Made by a program: the position numbers and the translations under genes. 64,000 nt of DNA from an uncultured Bacteroidales bacterium (GTDB taxonomy: Bacteria > Bacteroidota > Bacteroidia > Bacteroidales > F082): contig OMYA01000005.1 in assembly GCA_900315175.1 (NCBI GenBank), positions 248,001 through 312,000 on the forward strand, read 5' to 3'. Positions 20,901-29,062 of this stretch are shown here, one piece after another. A model generated the notes under the pieces. The model was not told where the DNA came from and did not search any database. It saw only the letters and a program-made list of their open reading frames with translations. Position 1 is the stretch's first letter. The number at the start of each line of letters is the position of its first letter.

Positions 20901-21160
20901 TATGTCTTGGTTTTATCGACATCGCTGAAGGTGAACAGGTACTGTTCTGTAACTCCCGCCACCCTCTGTTCTATCTCTTCAGCAGTGGCGCCAGGATAAA
21001 CCACGGCGACCACGCCGGTGCGTATGGTCACATCAGGAAACTCGTTCTTTTTCAAACGAGGAAGCGCAAAGAAGCCGAAAATGACGATGACCATCATGAA
21101 GAAGAACACAAGATTGCTGTTCCTCATCGCAGCTTCAACAATATTTCTTTTCTGAGCCAT
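17966..21160 (-). CDS. RND-family efflux pump permease (AcrB/MdtB-like)
   Basis: 1064 residues with the RND layout: TM1 near residues 18-35, a large periplasmic loop, a TM2-6 block (~340-560), a second periplasmic loop, and a TM8-12 block (~860-1030). The proton-relay Asp pair is visible in LGMIVDDSVVVID near residue 405. The RND-typical start (VEAAMRNSNLVFFFMM...) and GVVAVVYPGATAEEIE agree with HAE-type pumps. Probable role is drug, bile salt or metabolite export. Substrate is not inferable. It sits between adaptor (24 nt upstream) and TolC (18 nt downstream) genes. Confidence 0.94.
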   Translation of the reverse strand: MAQKRNIVEAAMRNSNLVFFFMMVIVIFGFFALPRLKKNEFPDVTIRTGVVAVVYPGATAEEIEQRVAGVTEQYLFTFSDVDKTKTYSTSKDGMLVIIVNLVNDVKDAKMTWSRIRQGLQLFKQTELPKGVLGTAVIDDFGNASSLLLAIESDQRSSRELREFADKLSEKLRTIPTMGNIKIVGEQKEEIAVYMEPARMTQYAVSPSMVTAQLAAHSLRTVSGTVKNADGQALIHVEVPIDDLYELSELVVYSDQITGQAVKLRDVARLERRYKEASQYIQYSDSIVDNNHCLIFSMEMRPGYNVVAFGKEVNKKIDAFLATAPPDIKVHRITDQPVVVNKSVMSFLKDLIEAIIIVIIVMLMLFPLRTALVSSTSVPVCIAAAWAIMYLLGMELNTVTLAALIVVLGMIVDDSVVVIDGYTDMLAEGHSRWYSAAVSTKQLMTSMLIATLSISCMFFPMLALMNGTNMGDFIKLFPWAIFITLACSFLYAIWVIPFMSARVIGPSNPNKRSRFEKIQAKFFDFLQNSYKKLLDICFRHKVSTVVVALLSVVIGLFLLTKINIQMLPKAERDSFAVEIHLADGSSLEETAAIADSLTKILKADKRVKSVTAFLGMASPRFHMTYAPEALPTNAYAQFIVITTSENATKEMMNEYPQKYENYFPIAQIRFKQMDYQIVNAPIEYYIMGDDYNQLSVINDSIKAFMKRSPNLFYVHSDFDETEEVVDIQLDIDEATRLGVTQSVLSLYLAGSLSGSSIVSLWEGSYNLNTTVYTEGVHDLDYESLGDLLVPTSHPGSWVPLRQVAKLVPMYKHNRMPHRNGMRCITVAADVIPGAGQLNEFTRIDKYIETLDIPEDVIIEQGGSMAVTKETMPSLLISILAAVVVMFIVLIIHYAKIGISFLSLSVSVLCVFGSMLGLWMFGLDLSVTAMLGIISLIGIIVRNAIIMYDYAAELRVKEHIPVHQAAYEAGLRRMRPIFLTSATTALGVIPMILAKTLLWEPMGVVICFGTIFTFPLVVTVLPVAYCLAFDAGERDKKIWKRFNLRFLRNLDKRDKRNEKRNLGISR

Positions 21161-21184
21161 AATTTCTGATTTATTGAGTAAAGA

Positions 21185-22207
21185 TTACTTAAAAGAAATC
21201 TTGGCTCCGTTGTACAATTTCTGATAACCCACTGTGACCACGGTATCGCCGTCTTCAAGGCCTTTGCCTACCAGCACACCGTTTTTCACGAAGTCGTTCA
21301 CTTCTATGATGCGGCGGTACGCCCTTCCGTTTTTAACAGCCCACACCGCCAGTCCGTCGGAGACTGTCTGCACACATGATGCCGGCACCACAATGCCCGA
21401 AACCGTCGTTGTTTTGAGATTAATCTTAACGACCATGCCAGGCAGTGCGTTTTTATCGTCAAGGTTAATCTTTGCCTTCACATTGTATGTATGGCCGAAA
21501 GGATTCGACACGACAGACTTGTCGGTAATCACGATCTCATGCTTAAGGTCATTCAAAGCGTGAATCTCGGCGATAGCCTTGTCTCCGATATTTACCTGTC
21601 CTATTTCCTTTTCAGAAATTGAGAACTCAACCACAAGTTTGTTCATATCGATAAGATGGCAGAAAGACTCTGCCGGGGCCAGACTCTCTCCCACCACGCG
21701 GTCTCCCATGCTGATAACACCGTCTTGCGGAGCATAAATGGTACAATCTTCGAGATGTTTGCGTGTCGATATCTCAGTCTGGCGGGCCTTCTCCAGGTCT
21801 GTCTCCATCTGAACCCAGCGCACGTCGCTGATGCCACCTTCCTCGTGTACCGGTTTCAGACGATCGTAACCGTCTTGTGCCTGATTCAACGTTGCCAGCG
21901 CCGCATCGTGCAAACTCCTGGCTGTAGTCTCGTCAACTTTAGCGATGATATCGCCCTTTTTCACTTTTTGCCCGTTACTTACATAAATATCCGTGAGAGT
22001 GCCGCCCAAGGGGAAAGAGAGGGCCATCTTCACCTCACTTTTCAACGTTCCTACATAATGACGGAAATCATTGCCATCAGCGTAACCAACTACCGAAACT
22101 CCAACAGGAATCACAGGGGAATAATTCTGATTTTTTTGTTTTTTTTCTCCACATCCTATTAAAACTAAAGACATAGGAATGACAAATAGTAAATGTTTTA
22201 ACCGCAT
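21185..22207 (-). CDS. RND efflux periplasmic adaptor (membrane fusion protein, lipoprotein)
   Basis: 340 residues. The lipobox is LVLIGC near residues 14-19, so the protein is lipid-anchored in the inner membrane. The family order of barrel-sandwich, hairpin and beta-barrel is visible: SNGQKVKKGDIIAKVD (lipoyl-like half), an alpha-helical hairpin (~90-130) and TIYAPQDGVIS (second half). First gene of the adaptor-pump-TolC operon. Confidence 0.93.
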   Translation of the reverse strand: MRLKHLLFVIPMSLVLIGCGEKKQKNQNYSPVIPVGVSVVGYADGNDFRHYVGTLKSEVKMALSFPLGGTLTDIYVSNGQKVKKGDIIAKVDETTARSLHDAALATLNQAQDGYDRLKPVHEEGGISDVRWVQMETDLEKARQTEISTRKHLEDCTIYAPQDGVISMGDRVVGESLAPAESFCHLIDMNKLVVEFSISEKEIGQVNIGDKAIAEIHALNDLKHEIVITDKSVVSNPFGHTYNVKAKINLDDKNALPGMVVKINLKTTTVSGIVVPASCVQTVSDGLAVWAVKNGRAYRRIIEVNDFVKNGVLVGKGLEDGDTVVTVGYQKLYNGAKISFK

Positions 22208-22230
22208 AAATAATAGTATTATATTACACG

Positions 22231-22238
22231 CAAAAATA
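22231..22238 (-). promoter_or_regulatory. -7 box of RND efflux operon (TATTTTTG)
   Basis: TAnnTTTG followed by C on the minus strand, 23 nt upstream of the adaptor ATG and just after the terminator of the preceding gene. No regulator gene lies next to the operon. Confidence 0.5.
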
Positions 22239-22240
22239 AA

Positions 22241-22269
22241 AAAAAGTCTACAAAAGCTGTAGACTTTTT
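22241..22269 (-). terminator. Intrinsic terminator of the prolyl oligopeptidase gene
   Basis: An inverted repeat (AAAAAGTCTAC, 7-nt loop, GTAGACTTTTT) about 20 nt after the stop at 22292, ending in T-rich sequence on the minus strand. Confidence 0.75.
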
Positions 22270-22291
22270 ATAAACAAAATATCAACATTAA

Positions 22292-24427
22292 TTATTTTGA
22301 GTAGCCGATATTATAAAGGATAAATGCATATATGTCAGCTTGTTCCTCTATGACTTTCGCCATCGGTTTGCCTCCGCCGTGACCTGCCTTGCTGTCGATG
22401 CGGATAATCTTAGGTTCGTCGCCAGTCTGAGCATGTTGCAGCTCTGCCGCATATTTGAATGAGTGTGCAGGGACGACACGGTCGTCGTGGTCTGCAGTCG
22501 TCACCATGATGGCGGGATAATGAACGTCAGGACCGCTTTGTATTGTGTGCAGTGGTGAATATGCATACAACGCCTCGAACATCTCCTTGCTGTCCTCGCT
22601 GGTGCCGTAATCCGATGCCCAGTTCCAGCCGATGGTGAACATGTGGTAACGCAGCATGTCCATCACACCGACCTGCGGCACTGCCACACGGAACAAGTCA
22701 GGACGCTGGTTGACGACGGCACCGACCAACAAACCGCCATTTGAGCCACCGTTGATGGCGAGATAATCTGGCGAAGTGTATTTGTTATCGATGAGATATT
22801 CTGCTGCAGCAATGAAGTCGTCGAACACGTTCTGTTTCTGCAACTTGGTGCCGGCGAGATGCCATTCCTCACCATATTCGTTGCCGCCACGGAGGTTTGC
22901 CATGACGTAGATGCCACCCATCTCAAGGAATGGGATGCGCATAGTCGAGAAACCGGGATTCAAAGTGATGTTGAAGCCGCCGTATCCGTAAAGCAAGGTT
23001 GGGTTCTTACCGTCTTTTTCCAAGTCTTTCCTGTATGTCAGGAACATAGGAACGCGAGTGCCGTCCTTGCTGGTGTAGAACACCTGCTCTGTCACATAAT
23101 CTTCAGGATTGAAAGCGACATTCGGAGCGCGGAACACCTCCGATTTGTTAGTCTCGATATCATATCTGTAAATCGTCGTCGGGAAGGTGAACGAAGTGAA
23201 AGCGTAGAAGATCTCTGGCTCATCGTAACGACTCACTATGCCTGTAGAGCCGAATGTCGGGAACTGGATTTCGTGTTTCATCGTACCGTCGAGTTCGTAG
23301 ACATAAGCGTGGTTTGCAGCGTCTTTGTCGTAGGTGACAATCATCTTGCCCGCGCCCATCTGTGCGCCAACCATCACGTTGTCATTTTCAGGAATCAGAA
23401 CCTCCCAGTTTTCAATAGATGCCTTGTTCACATCGTTGACATCCACCACGCAAACCATGCCTTTCGGGGCGTCGTAGTTCGTCATGATGTACATCTTTCC
23501 GTCGATGATATCGATAGGGCTGTACTGATAATCCATGTCGAATGCGATTTGCACGAACTTGCCTTTCTTATCGTTCATATCGCGAATCCACAAGGTGTGT
23601 CCTGCACCCTGACCGCTTTCGTACAAGAACATGTAACGTTCATCTTCAGTCAGACCGACGCTGTGGAAATAACGAGGCTGCTTAGGATTCTCATAAAAGA
23701 GCTCGTCTTTCTCCTGAGGGTCACCGAGCTTATGATAGTAAATCTTATGGTTTTCGTTGACATTTGAGAACTCCTTGCCTTCCATCGGTTTGTCGTAAGC
23801 AGCATAGAAGAAGCCGTACTTATACCAGCTGGCGCCAGTGAACTTAGCCCATTCGATATGGTCTGGAAGCAGTTCTTTCGTTGCTATGTCTTTCACATAA
23901 ATCTCAACCCAGTCGGAACCGCTGCGCTGGATAGTATAAGCGAGATATTTGCCGTCGTGCGACATGCTCATTCCGCCAAGGGAAACAGTACCGTCATCCG
24001 ACAAAGTGTTCGGGTCGAGAAGCACCTCAGGCTCGCCGCCGTTGGCATCCTGCATGTAATAAACACTCTGGTTCTGCAGACCGTCGTTCTTGCTGTAGAA
24101 ATATTTTCCGAAACGTTTCGACGGAACGCCATATTTCTCATAATCAGCGATTTGCGTGAGACGTTCCTTGAGAGTCTCTCTCATCGGGATATGGCTCAGA
24201 TAATCGTTTGTAAGGGCGCGCTCAGCCTCCACCCATGCCATAGTAGCGGCTGAAGTGTCGTTTTCGAGCCAGCGATAAGGGTCAGCGACCTCAGTTCCAA
24301 AATAATTGTCGACGACAGTCTCGTCGCGTTCAGCTTTAGGATACTCCTTAATCTTATAACGAGTATCGCATGCGGATAACATTACCATGCCTCCCATGAT
24401 CATTAAGGTTGTTTTTAAGATTTTCAT
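22292..24427 (-). CDS. Prolyl oligopeptidase family serine peptidase (S9A), lipoprotein
   Basis: 711 residues. The N-terminal lipobox MLSAC indicates a lipoprotein, and the mature start carries PYRWLEN as in S9A enzymes. A seven-bladed propeller domain (~75-430) is followed by the alpha/beta hydrolase domain. The nucleophile is Ser562 in GGSNGGLL, with Asp649 in DHDDRV and His683 in KAGHGGG, spaced as in mammalian prolyl oligopeptidase. It cleaves short peptides after proline in the periplasm or at the cell surface. Its start overlaps the stop of the upstream transporter gene by 4 nt (ATGA), so the two are translationally coupled. Confidence 0.93.
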   Translation of the reverse strand: MKILKTTLMIMGGMVMLSACDTRYKIKEYPKAERDETVVDNYFGTEVADPYRWLENDTSAATMAWVEAERALTNDYLSHIPMRETLKERLTQIADYEKYGVPSKRFGKYFYSKNDGLQNQSVYYMQDANGGEPEVLLDPNTLSDDGTVSLGGMSMSHDGKYLAYTIQRSGSDWVEIYVKDIATKELLPDHIEWAKFTGASWYKYGFFYAAYDKPMEGKEFSNVNENHKIYYHKLGDPQEKDELFYENPKQPRYFHSVGLTEDERYMFLYESGQGAGHTLWIRDMNDKKGKFVQIAFDMDYQYSPIDIIDGKMYIMTNYDAPKGMVCVVDVNDVNKASIENWEVLIPENDNVMVGAQMGAGKMIVTYDKDAANHAYVYELDGTMKHEIQFPTFGSTGIVSRYDEPEIFYAFTSFTFPTTIYRYDIETNKSEVFRAPNVAFNPEDYVTEQVFYTSKDGTRVPMFLTYRKDLEKDGKNPTLLYGYGGFNITLNPGFSTMRIPFLEMGGIYVMANLRGGNEYGEEWHLAGTKLQKQNVFDDFIAAAEYLIDNKYTSPDYLAINGGSNGGLLVGAVVNQRPDLFRVAVPQVGVMDMLRYHMFTIGWNWASDYGTSEDSKEMFEALYAYSPLHTIQSGPDVHYPAIMVTTADHDDRVVPAHSFKYAAELQHAQTGDEPKIIRIDSKAGHGGGKPMAKVIEEQADIYAFILYNIGYSK

Positions 24428-25323
24428 AGATTTAACTTTTTATCATGATACCATAACTGTATGCTGTTAAACAGATTCTGCCATACCGAATACAACGCGG
24501 GGAATATCGCCGCCAGTGGGTTGAGATAGGTGTTTGCCATCCATATTCCCATTGCCGAGTTCCTTTGTCCCAGCAGCTGTCCACCTGCGATGATGTCGCC
24601 GTATTTGTGTCCTATGTACTTGCCCAGCGCAAACTGCACGATGCAGAAGGCTATCGAAAACACACCAAGCCATATTATTGCCTGCAGATTCTCCTTTCCT
24701 TCCATAAACATAAAATCTATGGTCTGGCCAAGAGTTATCGTCAAAGCCACAGCCCATAAATAAAACGATATGCCTTTTATCTTACAAAGGGAATCATGCA
24801 CCTTAGGCATAACCACCTGCGTTGTCAGAGCCACAAAGAACGGCAGTGCTATTATCGTCCCAATCTTGCCGAGAATCATCCAGAAAGAGGTCCAGAAAGG
24901 GATCTCCTGATGGTTTCCGATGAACGAGAAATATACCGGTGCCACTATCGCCACCATCAGATTGCCGATGATAGTGTAACTCGTCACCGTTTCGCGGTTA
25001 GCGCCTAGCATACATGATATCACCACCACCGAGGCGGCCACAGGACACAGCACACCCAACATCACACCTTGCGCCAACATCTCGCTGGCATTGAAGGTCA
25101 TCAGCAGATAATACATCCCAATGCTGACGCCAATCTGGTAAAGCATAAGCCAGAGATACATCTTCGAGAAGCGCATCTTCTTGACGTCGACAGCCGCAAA
25201 ATTCAACAGCAATATGCTGAAGATAAGATACGGTACCGCTACCTTCAAAATACCACACCAAGAGTGAAACAGAAGTCCCAGCACTATGGCAATCGGCAGA
25301 ACGTAAGGACGAATTTTATGCAT
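24424..25323 (-). CDS. BASS-family (bile acid:sodium symporter-like) membrane transporter
   Basis: 299 residues with about nine to ten hydrophobic segments in the arrangement of the BASS/ACR3 superfamily, including a GVMLGVLCPVAASVVVISC stretch and a GQRNSAMGIWMANTY crossover-like motif. The substrate could be an organic anion. Bile acid specificity is not shown by sequence. It follows kamD by 79 nt, a space filled by a dispersed repeat, and is coupled to the prolyl oligopeptidase gene. Whether it belongs to the lysine operon is uncertain. It occupies the place where kamE would be expected. Confidence 0.75.
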   Translation of the reverse strand: MHKIRPYVLPIAIVLGLLFHSWCGILKVAVPYLIFSILLLNFAAVDVKKMRFSKMYLWLMLYQIGVSIGMYYLLMTFNASEMLAQGVMLGVLCPVAASVVVISCMLGANRETVTSYTIIGNLMVAIVAPVYFSFIGNHQEIPFWTSFWMILGKIGTIIALPFFVALTTQVVMPKVHDSLCKIKGISFYLWAVALTITLGQTIDFMFMEGKENLQAIIWLGVFSIAFCIVQFALGKYIGHKYGDIIAGGQLLGQRNSAMGIWMANTYLNPLAAIFPALYSVWQNLFNSIQLWYHDKKLNL

Positions 25324-25333
25324 ATATAATAAT

Positions 25334-25396
25334 CGTCATTTCGGGCGAAACGAAGTGGAGTCAAGAAATCTCCGCTCCGCTTCAGTCGAAATGACG
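25334..25396. repeat. Dispersed inverted repeat, copy B, after kamD
   Basis: Two facing copies of the GTCATTTCG...GAAATCT repeat form a near-complete hairpin in the space between kamD and the BASS gene. This is the point at which the lysine operon departs from the described gene order. Confidence 0.7.
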
Positions 25397-25402
25397 AGTT
25401 GC

Positions 25403-26956
25403 TTATCTTTTTCCTTTCATTATCTCCACAAACGGGTTGTAGTAGTTTTCACCTTTCTGGGTGACGCCTTCGAGACCTTTACCGCCGTTCTTCGGACGTT
25501 TCACATCACCAAAGATACCTTTTTCAAGAGCGGTGAACAAGCCTTCCTTCACGATTTCCTCAAGAAGAGCTATAGTGTTGTTTAACACTAACTTGGCACG
25601 CTCACGGCAGATACCGCCTTCACGGAATTCCATCTCCTCACCGATGCTGTGCATGTTGTTGAAGATGTATTTGGCATTCTCGATTGAGAGGTAACGGTCG
25701 CTCATGAACGGGGTGTGGATAGCCTCGGTAGGCATACCGAGCAGCTGTATTCCCTGGTGTGTCCAGATGCCAATCATGTTGAACAAGGCATCCTGGATAT
25801 GGCCGCGGAAGATGTTACCTGTCATAAACTTGGTCGGAGGCATGTATTTCAAAGTGGCCTTCGGGAAGATCTCACGTGTCATCTGAGCCTGTGCGAGCTC
25901 GAGGAGGAAGCCGTTTTCAAGCATCGGGTCCATTTCGAAAGCGTGACCCAAGCCCATCTGCTCTTCCTTCAAACCTGCTGAGAATGCGAGCTGTTCGTTG
26001 ATAAGGTCTGATGCCAACACAGTGTGAGCTGCCTCGACAGCGTCAGCGGTGGTAAGGTAGTTATCCTCACCCGTGTTGATGATGACGCCGGCAAATCCGT
26101 TGATGATACGGCTCATGTATTGGTCGATCAGTGTACGCTGCATGTTGATATCGCGGAACAAGATGCCGTAGAGAGCGTCGTTCAGCATCACGTCGAGGCC
26201 TTCGAAAGCACCCATGACGGCGATTTCAGGCATACAGAGACCTGAACAGTAGTTACACAGACGTATGTAACGGCCGAGCTCCTCGCCCACTTCGTCCAAT
26301 GCCTTACGCATGATGCGGAAGTTCTCCTGTGTGGCGAAAGTGCCGCCGAAACCTTCTGTTGTGGCGCCGTATGGCACATAGTCGAGCAACGACTGACCGG
26401 TAGTACGGATCACAGCGATGACATCAGCCCCCTGACGTGCACCGGCCTGAGCCTGCACCACGTCTTCGTAGATGTTACCTGTTGCCACAATGATATAAAG
26501 GTATGGCTTCGGCCCCTCGCCGATGGTATTCAGATAATGGTCGCGGCGGTCGTGACGGGCGCGAATCTTGTTCACGTTCTCATCGATGACAGGCTGCAGT
26601 GTCTCTGCGATCTTCTTCTGGTCGCGTGTCACCACCTTGGTGATGTCAAGCTTGCCGGCAGCCACCTGCTCAGCGATCTGCTGTGGCTTCAAGCCAGTCT
26701 GTATCATAGCGTTAGCGATGAAGAAAAGGACACCTTCATTCAGCACGCCTTTCTCCTTCAGAGTGTCAACCACCACGTTTGGCAGCGGCACCTGGTTCTC
26801 ATCCACGCCGTCGATACCCATCAAACGGCTCAAAGTACGCTCCACAGCGACGGTGGTGTACTGTTCAACGAATTCCTGTACCTGGTCGGCAATCTTCTTT
26901 GCCAGACCTCTTGCATACTCAACTTTCGTAAAATCAAGTCCTAATTTGCTTGTCAT
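25403..26956 (-). CDS. kamD: D-lysine 5,6-aminomutase alpha subunit KamD
   Basis: 517 residues, the usual size of the alpha subunit. A long conserved TIM-barrel body is recognisable (TTVAVERTLSRLMGIDG, GPKPYLYIIVATGNIYED, GADVIAVIRTTGQSLLDY, NYCSGLCMPEIAVMGAFEG). The enzyme moves the terminal amino group of lysine or beta-lysine to carbon 5 in lysine fermentation. The alpha subunit needs KamE, which carries the B12- and PLP-binding sites. kamE is not next to it and not elsewhere in the window. It is 64 nt downstream of the TlpA-like gene. No own -7 box was seen. Confidence 0.95.
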   Translation of the reverse strand: MTSKLGLDFTKVEYARGLAKKIADQVQEFVEQYTTVAVERTLSRLMGIDGVDENQVPLPNVVVDTLKEKGVLNEGVLFFIANAMIQTGLKPQQIAEQVAAGKLDITKVVTRDQKKIAETLQPVIDENVNKIRARHDRRDHYLNTIGEGPKPYLYIIVATGNIYEDVVQAQAGARQGADVIAVIRTTGQSLLDYVPYGATTEGFGGTFATQENFRIMRKALDEVGEELGRYIRLCNYCSGLCMPEIAVMGAFEGLDVMLNDALYGILFRDINMQRTLIDQYMSRIINGFAGVIINTGEDNYLTTADAVEAAHTVLASDLINEQLAFSAGLKEEQMGLGHAFEMDPMLENGFLLELAQAQMTREIFPKATLKYMPPTKFMTGNIFRGHIQDALFNMIGIWTHQGIQLLGMPTEAIHTPFMSDRYLSIENAKYIFNNMHSIGEEMEFREGGICRERAKLVLNNTIALLEEIVKEGLFTALEKGIFGDVKRPKNGGKGLEGVTQKGENYYNPFVEIMKGKR

Positions 26957-27020
26957 ATTGTTCGTTTATGTTTTTTAAATAATTGATATATAATTTATTA
27001 TTCTTTTATTTATTATCAAC

Positions 27021-28265
27021 TCACAATCCCAATAGCATCTTCAAATCGTCCTCCAATTCTTCTTCCATGTCTTTGCTATAGCCCCTATGTATCTTCGCTA
27101 TCTTGCCCTCGCGGTCGAGGAAATACAAAGTCGGGTAGCCCGCAATGCGGTAAGTACCAGACAGTTCACGCTCGGCGAAAAGGATGGTGTAAGTAATACC
27201 GCGTTTGGCCAAAAAATCGGCCATCTCGTCCTTTTCGGGGTCGTCAATCGGGTCGATGCCAATCATCACGAAGCCCTTGTCCTTGTATTTCTCATGGAGA
27301 CTTTGCAAGATGGGCATGGCGACGCAGCACGGAGCGCACGATTTGTAGAAGAAATCGAGCAACACGACTTTGCCCTTCAGGTCGGCAATGCGGATGGTGT
27401 CGCCCGCCAGCGTGGGCAGCGACCATTCCGGCGCGGGTGAGCCTTCTGGAAGCGGTTCGGGAGCCTTGTAAGGTTCGTAATCCTTCAAAATAATATTCTC
27501 AGGAATGGATTCCAAAGTCAGTTTCGACTCGTCCACATTCGGGTCGAAGGCAAGCAACTTGAACTCATCATATTGATACATAGTGTCCTGTTGCTCCACG
27601 ATGTCGAAAGCGATGGAGTATTGAAGTGGCATATAGTCCTCCTTGTCAATCCACAAGTTGATTTCGTAACGGATGGTCTGCATACCATAAATGCTGTCAG
27701 GTTCCTCGTCTTCAGGTCCAAGAATATCGACCAAGTAGCATGATTTCCCGTCCAATTGGGTTTCTGAAAGCGAGTAAGAATAGTCTTTATTGAATATGTT
27801 TTCGTCATCCAAATCCTCATTGGTGCGCAAGGGATAACTGCTTTTGTTGGCCAAAGGCGTATAAAACTCGCGGTTGTGCCTTCCCCTGATGATGTCTTTA
27901 GCCCAAAGGTCGCACGACTGGATGATGCCCGTGCTGTCGCCGTATGAAACATACTCGTTCCCCGTATATAGATGATGATATGACGAAATCCATTTCGAAT
28001 TGAGGTATTCCTCAAACGAGCTGAAGGCTTTCCCGAAAATCGTGTCGTCGGGCAGTTTCTTGAAATCGCAAGTATAGCGGTTGAAGGAGGTGTCGTTGTC
28101 CGACATGTACTTCTTTTTCCAATCCATCACATAATGCCCTTCTTGTATGGACTGGCATTTCTGGTAGGATTTCCAAAGGACTGCTTCGGCGGTAGGCATG
28201 CTGTTGCAGCCAGCCAGCACTATCACGACACTTAAAAACCCTATTTTATTCAACAACTTTATCAT
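27021..28265 (-). CDS. TlpA/ResA-like thiol-disulfide oxidoreductase lipoprotein
   Basis: 414 residues. The lipobox is VLAGC near residue 19. A ~250-residue N-terminal region of unknown function precedes a C-terminal thioredoxin-like domain (~270-414) with redox pair C310-x-x-C313 (SCAPC) and the cis-Pro loop GYPT. It should act in the periplasm as a thiol reductase. It overlaps the KilA-N gene by 4 nt (ATGA) and so is read with it, between kamC and kamD. No role in lysine catabolism is known to me. It may simply be a passenger of the same insertion. Confidence 0.88.
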   Translation of the reverse strand: MIKLLNKIGFLSVVIVLAGCNSMPTAEAVLWKSYQKCQSIQEGHYVMDWKKKYMSDNDTSFNRYTCDFKKLPDDTIFGKAFSSFEEYLNSKWISSYHHLYTGNEYVSYGDSTGIIQSCDLWAKDIIRGRHNREFYTPLANKSSYPLRTNEDLDDENIFNKDYSYSLSETQLDGKSCYLVDILGPEDEEPDSIYGMQTIRYEINLWIDKEDYMPLQYSIAFDIVEQQDTMYQYDEFKLLAFDPNVDESKLTLESIPENIILKDYEPYKAPEPLPEGSPAPEWSLPTLAGDTIRIADLKGKVVLLDFFYKSCAPCCVAMPILQSLHEKYKDKGFVMIGIDPIDDPEKDEMADFLAKRGITYTILFAERELSGTYRIAGYPTLYFLDREGKIAKIHRGYSKDMEEELEDDLKMLLGL

Positions 28266-29062
28266 TTCAGCATTCTCCTTTCTTCCACTCCCTCCAGTAC
28301 CTTCATCTGCTGAATGGCGATTTTGTTCAGTTCAATCAATCTTTCCTGCTGCGTCATACCTTTATTAATAAAGACTGCATTCAAGTTTTCCATGTTCGAG
28401 AGGCAAATCAACTGGTTGATATTGGCATAATCACGAATATTACCTTTCATCTCAGGATTTGCATCGCGCCATTCCTTTGCCGTCACACCAAACAACGCCA
28501 CATTCAAAACATCGGCTTCATTGGCGTAAATCAACGAACGATGGTATGCGTCAATCTCTTCAGGAACAAGGTTTTCCTTAATGGCATCAGTATGGATATG
28601 ATAGTTTATCTTCGCCAACTCTCGCTTCACCGACCAACCAAGTTGCTTTTGCTCTTCTTCTTTTAGGCGTTGGTATTCCTTTACCAATAACAATTGGAAT
28701 TTTGGGCTTATCCACATTCCAAAATGGTATGCAATATCTCTGTGTGCATAGGTACCACCATATCTACCTGTTTTTGCCAATATTCCAACCGCATTTGTTT
28801 TTTCAATCCATTGTTTTACAGACAACACAAAGCTATTACTACCAGCCATATTTTTAATTATACCGAATTCGGTATAATTAAAATTCGGATTATAAAGCAT
28901 CTCCCATTCTCCAAGATACTCAATAGTACTTTTTAGGCTCATCCATTTGTATATAATCTGTTCCTGCATTTGACTTTGAGCCATATCTGTAAGGGATATA
29001 TAATCAGTTTCTTGAACCGATATAATACTAATCTCTGAATCTTGTACTACTATTTTCTTCAT
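28262..29062 (-). CDS. KilA-N domain DNA-binding protein inserted in the lysine operon
   Basis: 266 residues from the ATG at 29062, chosen because it overlaps the kamC stop as ATGA. A start at 29107 would add 15 residues inside kamC. The KilA-N core is recognisable (DYISLTDMA near the start; FVLSVKQWIEKTNAVGI; KTGRYGGTYAHRDIAYHFGMWIS; LLLVKEYQRLKEEE). The C-terminal part (ALFGVTAKEWRDANPEMKGNIRDYA) matches the usual second domain of these proteins. KilA-N proteins come from phages and mobile elements and bind DNA; some regulate their neighbours. The codons for FNYTEFGIIK coincide with a perfect 32-bp palindrome. It is coupled to the TlpA-like gene by another ATGA overlap. Confidence 0.85.
   Translation of the reverse strand: MKKIVVQDSEISIISVQETDYISLTDMAQSQMQEQIIYKWMSLKSTIEYLGEWEMLYNPNFNYTEFGIIKNMAGSNSFVLSVKQWIEKTNAVGILAKTGRYGGTYAHRDIAYHFGMWISPKFQLLLVKEYQRLKEEEQKQLGWSVKRELAKINYHIHTDAIKENLVPEEIDAYHRSLIYANEADVLNVALFGVTAKEWRDANPEMKGNIRDYANINQLICLSNMENLNAVFINKGMTQQERLIELNKIAIQQMKVLEGVEERRMLK
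28852..28883. promoter_or_regulatory. Perfect 32-bp palindrome centred on CGAATTCG inside the KilA-N gene
   Basis: Left half TTTTAATTATACCGAA (28852-28867) is exactly complementary to the right half (28868-28883). It lies inside the KilA-N coding sequence. A close relative lies upstream at 29138-29167. Function as an operator is inferred only from symmetry. Confidence 0.55.

Noticed and set aside
22859..23767. A 302-codon open frame opposite the prolyl oligopeptidase gene
   Set aside because: The opposite strand carries a complete S9A peptidase with catalytic triad. The frame's composition (H, V, F rich) is typical of a shadow.
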